From assembly GCF_003149535.1 (NCBI RefSeq), contig NZ_QGDB01000008.1, positions 40,730-104,729 on the forward strand: a DNA stretch of 64,000 bases. Direction: 5' to 3'. The notes under the pieces are model-generated. The model searched no databases. It was not told the origin of the DNA and saw only the letters and a list, made by a program, of their open reading frames with translations. Position 1 is the first letter of the stretch. The number at the start of each line of letters is the position of its first letter. The DNA is from Falsochrobactrum shanghaiense (GTDB lineage: Bacteria > Pseudomonadota > Alphaproteobacteria > Rhizobiales > Rhizobiaceae). The translations under genes were made by a program, and so were the position numbers. This document shows, in pieces, positions 54,075 to 62,681 of the stretch.

Positions 54075-55373
54075 ATGCCTGTCACCAGTGTATCCGAGAA
54101 GCTTTCGGTCTCGTCTCAGCCAAGCGTCGAAGACATCCGTTCGCTGCGCGCGAACGGGTTCAAGACACTTATCAATAATCGCCCGGATGGCGAGGAGCCC
54201 GGACAGCCGGGAACCGAAGCCGAAGCGCAGGAAGCAAAGCACTGCAACCTGTCCTATGCGTTCATTCCAGTCACCGGAGCCACCATCACCGAGGCGGACG
54301 TGCGCGCCTTCCAGCGCGCGATCGATGAATCTGAGGGCCCCGTCTTCGCCCATTGCAAGACCGGCACCCGGTCGCTGAACCTCTATGTGATCGGAGAGGT
54401 CCTCGACGGCCGCCTGCGTGCCGACCAGGTCATGGACTTCGGACGTGAACGCGGCTTCGACACAAGGGGCGCTGCAGCCTGGCTGGAGAAGCAGGCCCCC
54501 CGCCGACCGCAGGTCAAGGGCTTCTTCGACAAGCGCACCTGGAGCGTCCAGTATGTCGTCTCCGATCCGGAGACGGGCAAGTGCGCCATTGTCGACCCGG
54601 TTCTCGACTTCGATGAGAAGGCAGGTGCGACGGCGACGCTCAATGCCGACGCCATCCTCGACTACGTCCGCGCCCAAGGACTGACGGTCGAGTGGATCCT
54701 GGACACCCATCCGCATGCCGACCACTTCTCGGCCGCCCAGTACCTGAAGGAGAAGACCGGCGCGCGCACCGCCATCGGCGAGCGCGTCGTGGACGTGCAG
54801 AAGCTGTGGAAGGGTATCTACAACTGGCCCGAGCTTGCCACCGACGGATCGCAATGGGACCAACTGTTCGCCCACGGCGATACGTTCAAGGTCGGGTCTA
54901 TCGATGCGAAGGTGATGTTCTCGCCCGGACATACGCTCGCCTCCATCACCTATGTGATCGGCGACGCAGCCTTCGTCCACGACACGCTGTTCATGCCCGA
55001 CAGCGGCACGGCGCGTGCCGACTTCCCCGGTGGTGATGCACGGGTGCTGTGGAGGTCGATACAGGACATCCTCGCGCTCCCGGACGAGACGCGGATCTTC
55101 ACGGGCCACGACTATCAGCCGGATGATCGGGCGCCTCGGTGGGAAAGCACCGTGGCCGAGCAGAAGAAATCCAACCCGCATCTTGCCGGCGTGAGCGAGG
55201 AGGAGTTCGTCGCTCTCAGAACCAAGCGTGACAAGACGCTGCCTATGCCAAAGCTCATCCTGCATGCCCTGCAGGTGAACATCCGCGGCGGGCGTCTGCC
55301 GGAGCCGGAAGCCAACGGCAAGCGCTACCTCAAGTTCCCGCTCGATGCATTGCAGGGGGCGGCATGGGAATGA
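54075..55373 (+). CDS. blh: Blh-type bifunctional sulfurtransferase/persulfide dioxygenase
   Basis: Two-domain enzyme (432 aa) of hydrogen sulfide detoxification. Residues about 1-110 form a DUF442/phosphatase-like sulfurtransferase domain with active-site loop VFAHCKTGTRS; residues about 145-390 form a metallo-beta-lactamase-fold persulfide dioxygenase with metal ligands in DTHPHADHFSAA, FSPGHTLAS and FTGHDYQ. In Xylella and Agrobacterium Blh is encoded with the repressor BigR and oxidises persulfides to sulfite. It is the first gene of the operon; the bigR start overlaps its stop (ATGA). Confidence 0.93.
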   Translation: MPVTSVSEKLSVSSQPSVEDIRSLRANGFKTLINNRPDGEEPGQPGTEAEAQEAKHCNLSYAFIPVTGATITEADVRAFQRAIDESEGPVFAHCKTGTRSLNLYVIGEVLDGRLRADQVMDFGRERGFDTRGAAAWLEKQAPRRPQVKGFFDKRTWSVQYVVSDPETGKCAIVDPVLDFDEKAGATATLNADAILDYVRAQGLTVEWILDTHPHADHFSAAQYLKEKTGARTAIGERVVDVQKLWKGIYNWPELATDGSQWDQLFAHGDTFKVGSIDAKVMFSPGHTLASITYVIGDAAFVHDTLFMPDSGTARADFPGGDARVLWRSIQDILALPDETRIFTGHDYQPDDRAPRWESTVAEQKKSNPHLAGVSEEEFVALRTKRDKTLPMPKLILHALQVNIRGGRLPEPEANGKRYLKFPLDALQGAAWE

Positions 55374-55711
55374 GCACCGACCTGAAGGCAATGTTGAAGG
55401 CAGGGCTTTCCCCGGTCGAAATGGCGAGCCGCGCCGAAGAGGTGGCAAACCTCCTCAAGACGCTGTCCCATCCGGCGCGGCTGATGATCGTCTGCACGCT
55501 GGTGGAGGGAGAATACTCGGTCGGCGAGCTTGAAGAGAAGCTCGATCTGCATCAGCCACATTTGTCGCAGCACCTCACGGTGCTGCGTGGCTCCGGCATC
55601 GTCGAGACACGGCGGGACGGCAAGCAGATCTTCTATTCCCTGACCGAGGAGAAGGCGGCCCAGCTGGTCGCCGCCCTCTATGACATCTTCTGCGTGAAGG
55701 ACCACACATGA
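55370..55711 (+). CDS. bigR: BigR, ArsR-family sulfide/persulfide-responsive repressor
   Basis: Winged-helix repressor of the ArsR/SmtB type (113 aa). With the start at 55370 (MSTDLKAMLKAG) the two cysteines fall at positions 42 (LMIVCTL) and 108 (YDIFCVKD), the same numbers as the redox pair in Xylella BigR as I recall it, which form a disulfide on oxidation or sulfide exposure and release DNA. The recognition helix lies in LDLHQPHLSQHLTVLRGSGI. It sits between blh and the transport genes with 4-base overlaps on both sides and should repress the whole operon. Confidence 0.92.
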   Translation: MSTDLKAMLKAGLSPVEMASRAEEVANLLKTLSHPARLMIVCTLVEGEYSVGELEEKLDLHQPHLSQHLTVLRGSGIVETRRDGKQIFYSLTEEKAAQLVAALYDIFCVKDHT

Positions 55712-56118
55712 GCCAGTATCTCCCATCATTGACCGGCGGCATGCTGATCGGCCTGTCAGCGGTCATGCTGCTGCTCCTCAACGGCCGGATCGCCGGGATC
55801 AGCGGCATCGTCGGCCGTCTTGCCCAGGGTGTCGGCCTGACCACCAACCTGGCCTTCGTGCTCGGCCTGCTGCTCGGGCCATTGGCCTACCTCGTCATGT
55901 TCGATGGTTGGCCAGAGGTCGAGATCACTGCAGGCTGGCCGCTGATCATCGTCGCCGGGTTGCTGGTAGGATTCGGCTCGCGGATGGGATCCGGCTGCAC
56001 CAGCGGGCATGGCGTCCTCGGGCTGGCCCGCCTGTCGCCGCGCTCGATGGTGGCTGTCGCCACCTTCCTGACAGCCGGCGTGGTTGCCGTTACCCTTCTG
56101 CGAGGTCTTGGATCATGA
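55708..56118 (+). CDS. YeeE/YedE-family membrane protein, first half
   Basis: Membrane protein (136 aa) with four helices, one half of a split YeeE/YedE-type transporter (called PmpA in plant-associated bacteria). The signature Cys motif is in [20 protein letters not shown]. YeeE proteins take up thiosulfate; the two-gene form beside bigR-blh is thought to move sulfur compounds out or in. It overlaps bigR and the next gene by 4 bases each. Confidence 0.88.
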   Translation: MSQYLPSLTGGMLIGLSAVMLLLLNGRIAGISGIVGRLAQGVGLTTNLAFVLGLLLGPLAYLVMFDGWPEVEITAGWPLIIVAGLLVGFGSRMGSGCTSGHGVLGLARLSPRSMVAVATFLTAGVVAVTLLRGLGS

Positions 56119-56546
56119 ACCGGAATATCTACCAGTTCGCTGCCGCGCTCGCATCAGGCATCGTCTTCGGTTTCGGCCTGTCCCTCTCCGGGATGCTGAA
56201 CCCGGCACGCGTCCAAGGCTTCCTCGACATCTTCGGCACGTGGGATCCAAGTCTTGCCTTTGTTCTCGGCGGTGCCGTCGTCGTCGCCTTCATCGGTGTT
56301 CAGGTGATGAAGCGGATGCGACACCCGGCCTTCGGCGACAGCTTCCATGTCCCGACCAATCGGCAGATCGACCCGCCGCTCATCATCGGATCCGCCCTGT
56401 TCGGCCTCGGCTGGGGGATCGGTGGCTTTTGTCCCGGCCCGGCGGTCGCGTCGCTGCCCATCGGCATCCCCCAGACGGTACTGTTCGTCATCGCCATGCT
56501 GGTGGGCATGACCTTGCACGACCGAGTATGGAGCAGACGGACGTGA
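56115..56546 (+). CDS. YeeE/YedE-family membrane protein, second half
   Basis: Partner membrane protein (143 aa) with four helices and the signature [17 protein letters not shown], equivalent to PmpB. Together with the preceding protein it gives the eight-helix YeeE-like fold with two essential Cys motifs. The ATG at 56115 overlaps the previous stop; its own end overlaps the TSUP gene by 19 bases. Intact. Confidence 0.88.
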   Translation: MNRNIYQFAAALASGIVFGFGLSLSGMLNPARVQGFLDIFGTWDPSLAFVLGGAVVVAFIGVQVMKRMRHPAFGDSFHVPTNRQIDPPLIIGSALFGLGWGIGGFCPGPAVASLPIGIPQTVLFVIAMLVGMTLHDRVWSRRT

Positions 56547-57325
56547 CCACCTCAATTCTTGCGGCAGTCGGCTCCGGCGGGATCGTCGGCTTCATGCTCG
56601 GCCTGCTCGGCGGCGGTGGGTCAATCCTGGCGACGCCGCTCCTCCTCTACGTCGTCGGCGTCACGCAGCCGCATGTTGCCATTGGAACGGGCGCGCTTGC
56701 GGTTGCCGTGAACGCCTTTGCCAACTTTGTGAGCCACGCGATCAAGGGGCATGTCTGGTGGCGGTGCGCGGCCGTCTTCTCCGCGCTTGGCGTGGTTGGC
56801 GCGCTTGCCGGCTCAAGCCTCGGCAAGGCGATGGACGGAGACCGACTGATCTTCCTGTTCGGCATCCTGATGGTGGTTGTGGGCGCTCTGATGCTCAAGC
56901 CCAGGAAGGCAGTTGCGGTCGAATGCCGTCCTGTCGACCTCCGGATGTGCCTCGCCACCGCGGCCGTCGCATTGGCCGCGGGCGCGGCATCCGGCTTCTT
57001 CGGCATCGGCGGAGGCTTCCTGATCGTTCCCGGCCTGATGCTGGCGACCGGCATGCCGATGATCAACGCGATCGGTACCTCGCTCCTCTCCGTCGGCGTG
57101 TTCGGGCTGGCGACCGCCTTGAACTACGCCAGCTCCGGTCTGGTGGATTGGTGGCTTGCCGCCGAGTTCATTGGTGGTGGCATCATCGGCGGCGTGCTCG
57201 GAATGCTCCTCGCCACACGCCTCAGCGCCTACAAGAACATCCTCAACCGCCTGTTTGCCGCGCTGATCTTCGTGGTCGCAGCCTACATCCTCTATCGCAA
57301 CTGGGGGACGTCGATGATTGGCTGA
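56528..57325 (+). CDS. TSUP-family permease (TauE/SafE), putative sulfite exporter
   Basis: Eight-helix membrane permease (265 aa) of the TauE/SafE (DUF81) family, with two repeats: GFMLGLLGGGGSILATPLLL and SGFFGIGGGFLIVPGLMLAT. In blh operons such a permease probably exports the sulfite made from persulfide. The frame is open from 56084 but the ATG at 56528 gives the normal length. Last gene of the operon. Confidence 0.9.
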   Translation: MEQTDVTTSILAAVGSGGIVGFMLGLLGGGGSILATPLLLYVVGVTQPHVAIGTGALAVAVNAFANFVSHAIKGHVWWRCAAVFSALGVVGALAGSSLGKAMDGDRLIFLFGILMVVVGALMLKPRKAVAVECRPVDLRMCLATAAVALAAGAASGFFGIGGGFLIVPGLMLATGMPMINAIGTSLLSVGVFGLATALNYASSGLVDWWLAAEFIGGGIIGGVLGMLLATRLSAYKNILNRLFAALIFVVAAYILYRNWGTSMIG

Positions 57326-57470
57326 GGGCGGCCAATCTCAATGTGGCGACCTCCTGGCGCCTCATAGCGGTGCCGGCGCCGAGTGAACGTCTATTCAGGA
57401 CGCCGTTAACAAAGCGACACTTACTCGGACAGAAGCAAGGACCGGCGCTGCCACATGCACAGGGGCCGCT

Positions 57471-57492
57471 CCTTAAGGCTGCCTTAAGGTGA
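57471..57492. promoter_or_regulatory. QseB/PmrA-type direct-repeat box 3
   Basis: Tandem 11-mers CCTTAAGGCTG and CCTTAAGGTGA, 34 bases before the dsbG-like start. It shares 8 of 8 core bases in both repeats with box 2 at 51390, so the same regulator probably controls this gene. Confidence 0.7.
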
Positions 57493-57525
57493 GCAGGTCA
57501 AGCGACAGCTTTTGAAGGAACTCCA

Positions 57526-58329
57526 ATGCGCCTCTTCATTGTCACCAATCTCAGACCCACCCTGATGCTGTTCACAGCGCTGCTGTTCGGTTCTGCACCA
57601 CAGATCGCCGCAGCCGAGGATGTCCCGCAGCCCCAAGAGTATCCCCGGATCCTGAAGGCGATCGAGCAGCAGGGACTGACAATCCTTGGAGAGATGAAGG
57701 TGCCAGGCGGTCTGAGAGCATTCGCCGCAAAAGCTGGCGCTCAACCTCTGGCACTTTACCTCACCCCGGATGGCGAACATGTGGTCGTTGGCACACTTGT
57801 CGACGCAGCAGGACAGGACATGGCGGAGACCCAACTCAAGGAGATGGTAGAAGCGCCGATCTCGGAAGAGGGCTGGCAAAAGCTTGAGCGATCCACATGG
57901 GTGAAGGACGGAAGCCCAAACGCGCCAAGGATCGTCTACGTGTTTACCGATCCAAACTGTCCCTACTGCCACCAATTCTGGAAGTCTGCCAGACCATGGG
58001 TCGAAGCGGGCAAGGTGCAGTTGCGGCATGTCATGGTCGGCGTGATCAGACAGGATTCGCCTGCCAAGGCGGCTGCCATTCTTGAGGCTAAGTCTCCTGA
58101 GGAGGCATTGGCCGAAAACGAACACAAGTACGAGGACGGCGGCATCGCCCCTTTGGAAACGGTCAGCCCCGCAATGGCGGAAAAGCTTGAGCACAATGCC
58201 ACCCTGATGACCGAGCTTGGCTTTTCCGGCACCCCTGCGATTGTCTTCAGGAAGGCAGATGGCAGCATCGGACAGATGGCTGGTCTGCCTCAGGATGCCG
58301 CGCTCGAGATGATCTTGGGTTCGAGATAG
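57526..58329 (+). CDS. dsbG: DsbG/DsbC-type periplasmic disulfide isomerase
   Basis: Exported thiol:disulfide interchange protein (267 aa). A signal peptide (LMLFTALLFGSAPQIAAAED) is followed by the dimerisation region and a thioredoxin fold with FTDPNCPYCHQFWKSARPW (CPYC) and the cis-Pro loop GFSGTPAIVFRKADG. This is DsbG/DsbC-like: it repairs wrong disulfides or rescues sulfenylated Cys and is kept reduced by DsbD. It stands alone behind its own direct-repeat box, apart from the dsbD operon but apparently in the same regulon. Confidence 0.92.
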   Translation: MRLFIVTNLRPTLMLFTALLFGSAPQIAAAEDVPQPQEYPRILKAIEQQGLTILGEMKVPGGLRAFAAKAGAQPLALYLTPDGEHVVVGTLVDAAGQDMAETQLKEMVEAPISEEGWQKLERSTWVKDGSPNAPRIVYVFTDPNCPYCHQFWKSARPWVEAGKVQLRHVMVGVIRQDSPAKAAAILEAKSPEEALAENEHKYEDGGIAPLETVSPAMAEKLEHNATLMTELGFSGTPAIVFRKADGSIGQMAGLPQDAALEMILGSR

Positions 58330-58426
58330 CTTAACCCGCTCCGCTCTTCTATGTCTGCAATGGGCCGACGGGCGTCATGGCGCAGAAGCGCCAATAGGAG
58401 ACGTGAATTTCGGTTTGGAGGCTGGA

Positions 58427-58948
58427 ATGGGCCATAAGCCGAAGATGAAGCAGCCGCACCAGAGAACAGACAGGGATTCTTCTCCGGCTTTACCGCTGGT
58501 ACTAGACATAGCCCCAAAGCTATGGCAGGCCAAACGCAGATGGTGGAATAATGCCAAAGTTCGAAAGCGTGCTAGGGACAAGATGGGCCAGAGTAACAAC
58601 AACGGCGTCAGCGCCCCTTCTTCCGAGGGAAAGAATGAGTCAGAAGGCCTGAGAAAGGCAGTCGAAGGCCTTCGTGAACTGCGGCAGATTGCTGGTAAAG
58701 GCCAGGCAGACATCGCCTCCGCACTCAACATCAAGCAGCCGTCCGTCTCAAAGATCGAGAAGCAATCAGATATGTATTTGTCGACGCTTCGCAGCTATGT
58801 CGAAGCGGTCGGGGGAAAACTTGAGCTGACCGTGAAGCTACCGAAGCTCCCCGCGCTTCGGATTCACCATCTGGGCGACCATACCGCCGCGAAGACGCGA
58901 GTCGGAGGAAGAGGCGCTGCGTCGACGGCAAGGCGACGCCATGGATGA
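58427..58948 (+). CDS. XRE-family regulator at the head of the ABC-3C-like operon
   Basis: Helix-turn-helix protein (173 aa from 58427; GGAGG lies 5 bases upstream; a start at 58583 would give 121 aa). The Cro/CI-type domain is at about residues 85-135: LRELRQIAGKGQADIASALN, IKQPSVSKIEKQSDMYLSTL, then YVEAVGGKLELTVKLP. The N-terminal 50 residues are basic and of unknown role. Its 3' end overlaps the next gene by 8 bases, so it is part of the operon and probably represses it. Confidence 0.8.
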   Translation: MGHKPKMKQPHQRTDRDSSPALPLVLDIAPKLWQAKRRWWNNAKVRKRARDKMGQSNNNGVSAPSSEGKNESEGLRKAVEGLRELRQIAGKGQADIASALNIKQPSVSKIEKQSDMYLSTLRSYVEAVGGKLELTVKLPKLPALRIHHLGDHTAAKTRVGGRGAASTARRRHG

Positions 58949-59849
58949 ATTGCAGCGGTCAATCTATGTGGACCGTTTTCGCCTCGCGTTCCACACTCAA
59001 AAGGGCACGGCCTTCCAGGACTGGTTTGTTCGGCTCGCCGGCTACGCATTCGGCGCGGATTTCGAGGAAGTTCGCCCTTACGGCCCCTATGGCGACCTGA
59101 AGTGCGACGGCCGCCGCGTCAGCAGTGGCTCCGTCTTCCAGTGCTATGCACCGGAGGCGATGAAGGAAGCTGACCTCATTGCCAAGATCGATGAGGATTT
59201 CCATGGTGCGCGCACCAATTGGGGCAGCGGCATGAAGGAATGGGTCTTCGTTCACAACGATGGCCGCGGTCTGCCGCCAAACGCCGTCCAGCATCTGGAC
59301 GGCCTGCGCAACGCGCATTCCACAATCCAGATATCGACGTGGTCCGAACCCGAGCTTCATGCCCTCGCGATGGGCCTTGATATCTCCGCACTGCAGGCTC
59401 TGTTCGGCCTCGCGGCTTCCATCGCCATTGTCGATCGACTGGTCCTGTCCGACCTCATGCCGATCATCGACGCGTTGCAACGCCAGGATAGTCCGCCAAA
59501 TCCGCCCCTGACTCCCCCGTCACCCAAAAAGCTCGAAAAGAACGCGCTCTCTGAAGAGACCGGCCTGTTCCTGCGGATCGGGCGGCGGAAGTCCAGCCTC
59601 GTCGACACCTTCTTTCGGAAGAGCCCGCGCCCTGACCTCGGCGAACGCATCGCCGAGGCGTTCCGCACGCGCTATGCAGAGTTGAAAGCGCTCGACCTGC
59701 CCGCCGACACGATTTTCAAGCACCTCCAAGACTATGCCGGTTTCAACGGCGAGCCGAAGCGCCAAGGCGCGGCGCTCGCCGTCCTCGCCTATTTCTTTGA
59801 CAGCTGCGACATCTTCGAAGATCCGGTCGCCTCGGTGGGGGCGCTATGA
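58941..59849 (+). CDS. ABC-3C-type effector with N-terminal nuclease-like domain
   Basis: Protein of 302 aa. The N-terminal 170 residues (AFQDWFVRLAGYAFGADFEE, then PYGPYGDLKCDGRR and VFQCYAPE) have the order of conserved residues seen in restriction-endonuclease-fold domains: Asp52/Asp56 with Lys54, then Gln67-x-Tyr69 in place of (D/E)xK. The C-terminal part (about 195-302, LGERIAEAFRTRYAELKALD, ILPF..-like DTIFKHLQDYAGFN, FFDSCDIFEDP) is the small helical domain that marks ABC-three-component effectors. It would be the toxic or DNA-cutting part of the complex. Overlaps both neighbours. Assignment from memory of the ABC-3C literature. Confidence 0.7.
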   Translation: MDELQRSIYVDRFRLAFHTQKGTAFQDWFVRLAGYAFGADFEEVRPYGPYGDLKCDGRRVSSGSVFQCYAPEAMKEADLIAKIDEDFHGARTNWGSGMKEWVFVHNDGRGLPPNAVQHLDGLRNAHSTIQISTWSEPELHALAMGLDISALQALFGLAASIAIVDRLVLSDLMPIIDALQRQDSPPNPPLTPPSPKKLEKNALSEETGLFLRIGRRKSSLVDTFFRKSPRPDLGERIAEAFRTRYAELKALDLPADTIFKHLQDYAGFNGEPKRQGAALAVLAYFFDSCDIFEDPVASVGAL

Positions 59850-60091
59850 TCCTTCCGACCAAACATGTTCGACCGGATCGCGCGCTGATCGGCGTGGGCG
59901 CGGAAGTGCTCGATATCCTGAAAAGGCCTATGACCATGTCAAGGCTGTGGGACGAGGTGCGCGGTCGGCGAACCCTTCACGCCCCGAACGCTCCGATCGA
60001 CTATCAGTGGTTCGTCCTCTCGCTGGACCTGCTCTACGCGATCGGCGCACTCGAATTCGAGCGCGGCTTGGTGCGGAGGGTTCAGCCATGA
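59846..60091 (+). CDS. ABC-three-component system middle component
   Basis: Small protein (81 aa): MILPTKHVRPDRALIGVGAE, VLDILKRPMTMSRLWDEVR, then FVLSLDLLYAIGALEFERGL. This matches my recollection of middle component 6 of ABC-3C systems, a winged-helix-like adaptor that links ATPase and effector. It overlaps the genes on both sides by 4 bases (ATGA), giving tight stoichiometric coupling. Confidence 0.75.
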   Translation: MILPTKHVRPDRALIGVGAEVLDILKRPMTMSRLWDEVRGRRTLHAPNAPIDYQWFVLSLDLLYAIGALEFERGLVRRVQP

Positions 60092-61851
60092 TCCGCCGCT
60101 TCGGTAGTGACCTGGCGCCCTTTAAGACACTGACCTTCGGCCCGGGCCTCAACATCCTCCTGGCCGACAAGAGCGAAGGTTCAAACGATCGACAGTCGCG
60201 TAATGGTGCCGGGAAGACCAGCTTCATAGAGCTGGTCCATTTCCTGTTCGGCGCCGACGCGCGCAAGGAGAGCATCTTCCGTTCCGAAGCGCTGTCTCCG
60301 TCGACGTTCGATGTTGCCGTCGACGTCGCTGGCGAAACCATTTCGGCGGCTCGCAGTGGCGCGAAACCGAGCAAAATCTTCGTCAACGGCCCGGTCGAGA
60401 ACTGGCCTGTCCCGCCGCAGTTCGACCAGCGTGCAGGGCTGTTCGAACTGTCGAATGAGAATTGGAAGGCCAATCTCGGTCATCTCTGGTTCGGCCTGCC
60501 GATATCGGCGGGGGATGAAGCCGAACGCTTCCAGCCCTCATTCCGGTCACTTTTCTCCTACTTCGCGCGGCGCCAACTTAGCGGCGGGTTTCATCAGCCA
60601 ATGCAGCATTCGACCATGCAGCAGGCGTGGGACCAGCAGGTTTCCATCTGCTATTTGCTCGGCCTCGATTGGACGATTCCGGGCCGTTTTCAGGAACTTC
60701 GCGGCCAAGAAAAGGTCGCTCAGGAGCTTCGCAAGGCCGCGCGCAGTGGCGACCTCGGTCGTTTCTTCGGTAAGGCCGCCGATCTACGGACACGTCTGAC
60801 CATCGCAGAAGCGCGCACCGAGCGGTTGCGGGCTCATCTCGAGAATTTCGAGGTCGTGCCGGAATACAAGGCTCTCGAGCGTGAAGCGAACGAGATCACG
60901 CGCGAGATTGACGCTCTCAACGTAGAAAACGTGGTCGATGGTGACCTGCTCCAGCAACTTCGCGCATCGCTTGGCGAAGAGGATGCGCCCGATCTCGACG
61001 ACGTCACCAAACTGTACGCCGAGGCTGGTGTGGTGCTGCCGGACATGGTTCGCCGGCGCTTTGATGAAGTCGAACGCTTCCATCGAACCATCATAGAGAA
61101 CCGCCGGGCGCATCTTAATGCCGAAATTGCCTCGGCCGAGACACGGATGAGCGAGCGAGACCAGCGCATCGCGGACCGGGACCGGCGCCGCCGGCAAATT
61201 ATGGGTGTGCTGCGCTCGGGCGGCGCACTCGAACATTACACCACCTTGCGGGAAGAGGCTGGCAGGGCCGAAGCCGAAGTCGAGGGCCTGCGTCAGCGGC
61301 TTGAAACCGCCGAGCGCATCGAGAGCACGAAGGCCGAGCTCGATATCGAGCGGGCCAATCTGACCAAAGCGCTGCGGGACGACATCCATGAGCGCGCTGA
61401 CGTGATCCGCGAGGCCATCCTCGCCTTCGAAGCCCTCTCGGAGTCGCTTTACGAAAAGGCTGGTAGCCTCACCATTTCCGAAACCGCCGGCGGCCCACAA
61501 TTTGAGGTCCATATCGACGGACAGAGGAGCAAAGGGATCACCAACATGCAGATCTTCTGTTTCGATCTCATGTTGACGGAAATTAGCATCAGGAATGGGC
61601 GCGGACCACGCTTCCTCATCCACGACAGCCATCTCTTCGATGGTGTGGACGAGCGACAGGTGGCCAAGGCCCTTCAGCTTGGCGCGGAGCGCGCCCAGGC
61701 CGCCGGCTTTCAATACATCGTTACCATGAACTCGGACGCGCTGCCGCGGGAGGGATTCCAGCGGGGCTTTGACGTCCAAGCGCATGTCATCGACACCAAG
61801 CTGACCGATGCGACAGATACAGGTGGCCTGTTCGGCCTACGCTTCGAGTAG
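60088..61851 (+). CDS. DUF2326-type ABC ATPase of the ABC-three-component system
   Basis: SMC/RecN-like ABC ATPase (587 aa). N-terminal half-site: GLNILLADKSEGS, then Walker A RNGAGKTSFIE (N39-T44 region). A long charged coiled-coil middle (about residues 220-440: EIASAETRMSERDQRIADRD and neighbours). C-terminal half-site: FEVHIDGQRSKGITNMQIFC and Walker B FLIHDSHLFDGVDERQ (Asp513), as in DUF2326 proteins. The frame is open from 59734, but the ATG at 60088 overlaps the previous stop and fits the family start. It probably senses DNA or invasion and drives the effector. Confidence 0.85.
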   Translation: MIRRFGSDLAPFKTLTFGPGLNILLADKSEGSNDRQSRNGAGKTSFIELVHFLFGADARKESIFRSEALSPSTFDVAVDVAGETISAARSGAKPSKIFVNGPVENWPVPPQFDQRAGLFELSNENWKANLGHLWFGLPISAGDEAERFQPSFRSLFSYFARRQLSGGFHQPMQHSTMQQAWDQQVSICYLLGLDWTIPGRFQELRGQEKVAQELRKAARSGDLGRFFGKAADLRTRLTIAEARTERLRAHLENFEVVPEYKALEREANEITREIDALNVENVVDGDLLQQLRASLGEEDAPDLDDVTKLYAEAGVVLPDMVRRRFDEVERFHRTIIENRRAHLNAEIASAETRMSERDQRIADRDRRRRQIMGVLRSGGALEHYTTLREEAGRAEAEVEGLRQRLETAERIESTKAELDIERANLTKALRDDIHERADVIREAILAFEALSESLYEKAGSLTISETAGGPQFEVHIDGQRSKGITNMQIFCFDLMLTEISIRNGRGPRFLIHDSHLFDGVDERQVAKALQLGAERAQAAGFQYIVTMNSDALPREGFQRGFDVQAHVIDTKLTDATDTGGLFGLRFE

Positions 61852-61858
61852 GCTTCCC

Positions 61859-62674
61859 ATGCGATCTGCGCCGTTCACGCGACCGACCCTCCTTGCTGCA
61901 GTCGAATTGCTCGAATTGCACAGCCAAGCCAAGTTCAATCAGATGGTGCTGCGGCTCGGGCTTGAGGATGAGATTTCCTCAAGCACCGCCCTCAGTGTCG
62001 CAAAGAAATGCGATCTCCTCGCGCGCGCTGTCCTGCAGCGCGCGGACGTGATCCTCGACACGCTCGACGGCCGCATGACCTTGGGCGAAGCGGTGGTCCG
62101 GCAGGCAGCACAGCTGGCTCAGCAGGATTCTGCGCAGCCTCTCCAGACGGGGTTCGCGCGCGGACTTGCGCGCGACGGCTACGTTTTGGTGTGGGACGAT
62201 TACGGCCGGAACGCTTCAATCCGGGCTGCCCTTCCCGGCGAGATTCAGCTCCCGGAGACCGACGACGAAGTTCATCAGCTCCTCAAACACTTCAGCTTCG
62301 TCACCCCTCTAGGGCACCTCGACCAGGCAATCGAAGCGCACACGCGCGGCGATTGGGCCGCCTGCAACGGGCAGCTTCGAACGTTCATCGAGAGCCTGTT
62401 CGACGACATTGCGCGGAATGTGCGGCCCGCGGAATCGGCGACACGTCCCAGTTCAGAAAACCGACGCGCGCTCCTCGCTGAGATCGGCTTTCTTGCAACG
62501 GATCGGAACGAATGGACCCAGGACGGAAAGAACTACATCAACGGCCTCTTCAAAATGCTGCACACCGAAGGGTCGCACCCGGGCCTATCCGATGAAGACC
62601 ACAGCACCTTCCGGCTCCACGTCGTCTTGGTGACCGCCAGGACGTTCTTGCGGCGCCTCGCGAACGGCCAGTGA
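61859..62674 (+). CDS. Abi/HEPN-like protein of the defence operon
   Basis: Protein of 271 aa with no firm family. The first 100 residues are helical (LLAAVELLELHSQAKFNQMV); the C-terminal third (AIEAHTRGDWAACNGQLRTF, IESLFDDIARNVRP, then KMLHTEGSHPGLSDEDHSTF, RLHVVLVTARTFLRRL) resembles abortive-infection C-terminal and HEPN-like domains, where a helix carries a conserved His-Ser-x-His-type end. The ATG at 61859 is 7 bases after the ATPase stop; an in-frame start at 61808 lies inside that gene. Co-direction suggests a shared operon. Function inferred only. Confidence 0.55.
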   Translation: MRSAPFTRPTLLAAVELLELHSQAKFNQMVLRLGLEDEISSSTALSVAKKCDLLARAVLQRADVILDTLDGRMTLGEAVVRQAAQLAQQDSAQPLQTGFARGLARDGYVLVWDDYGRNASIRAALPGEIQLPETDDEVHQLLKHFSFVTPLGHLDQAIEAHTRGDWAACNGQLRTFIESLFDDIARNVRPAESATRPSSENRRALLAEIGFLATDRNEWTQDGKNYINGLFKMLHTEGSHPGLSDEDHSTFRLHVVLVTARTFLRRLANGQ

Positions 62675-62681
62675 GAAGCCG

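Noticed and set aside
54069..55448. 459-aa open frame on the minus strand
   Set aside because: Exact antisense of blh; no motif and no ribosome-binding site.
60784..61785. 333-aa open frame on the minus strand
   Set aside because: Antisense of the coiled-coil part of the DUF2326 ATPase; low-complexity shadow.
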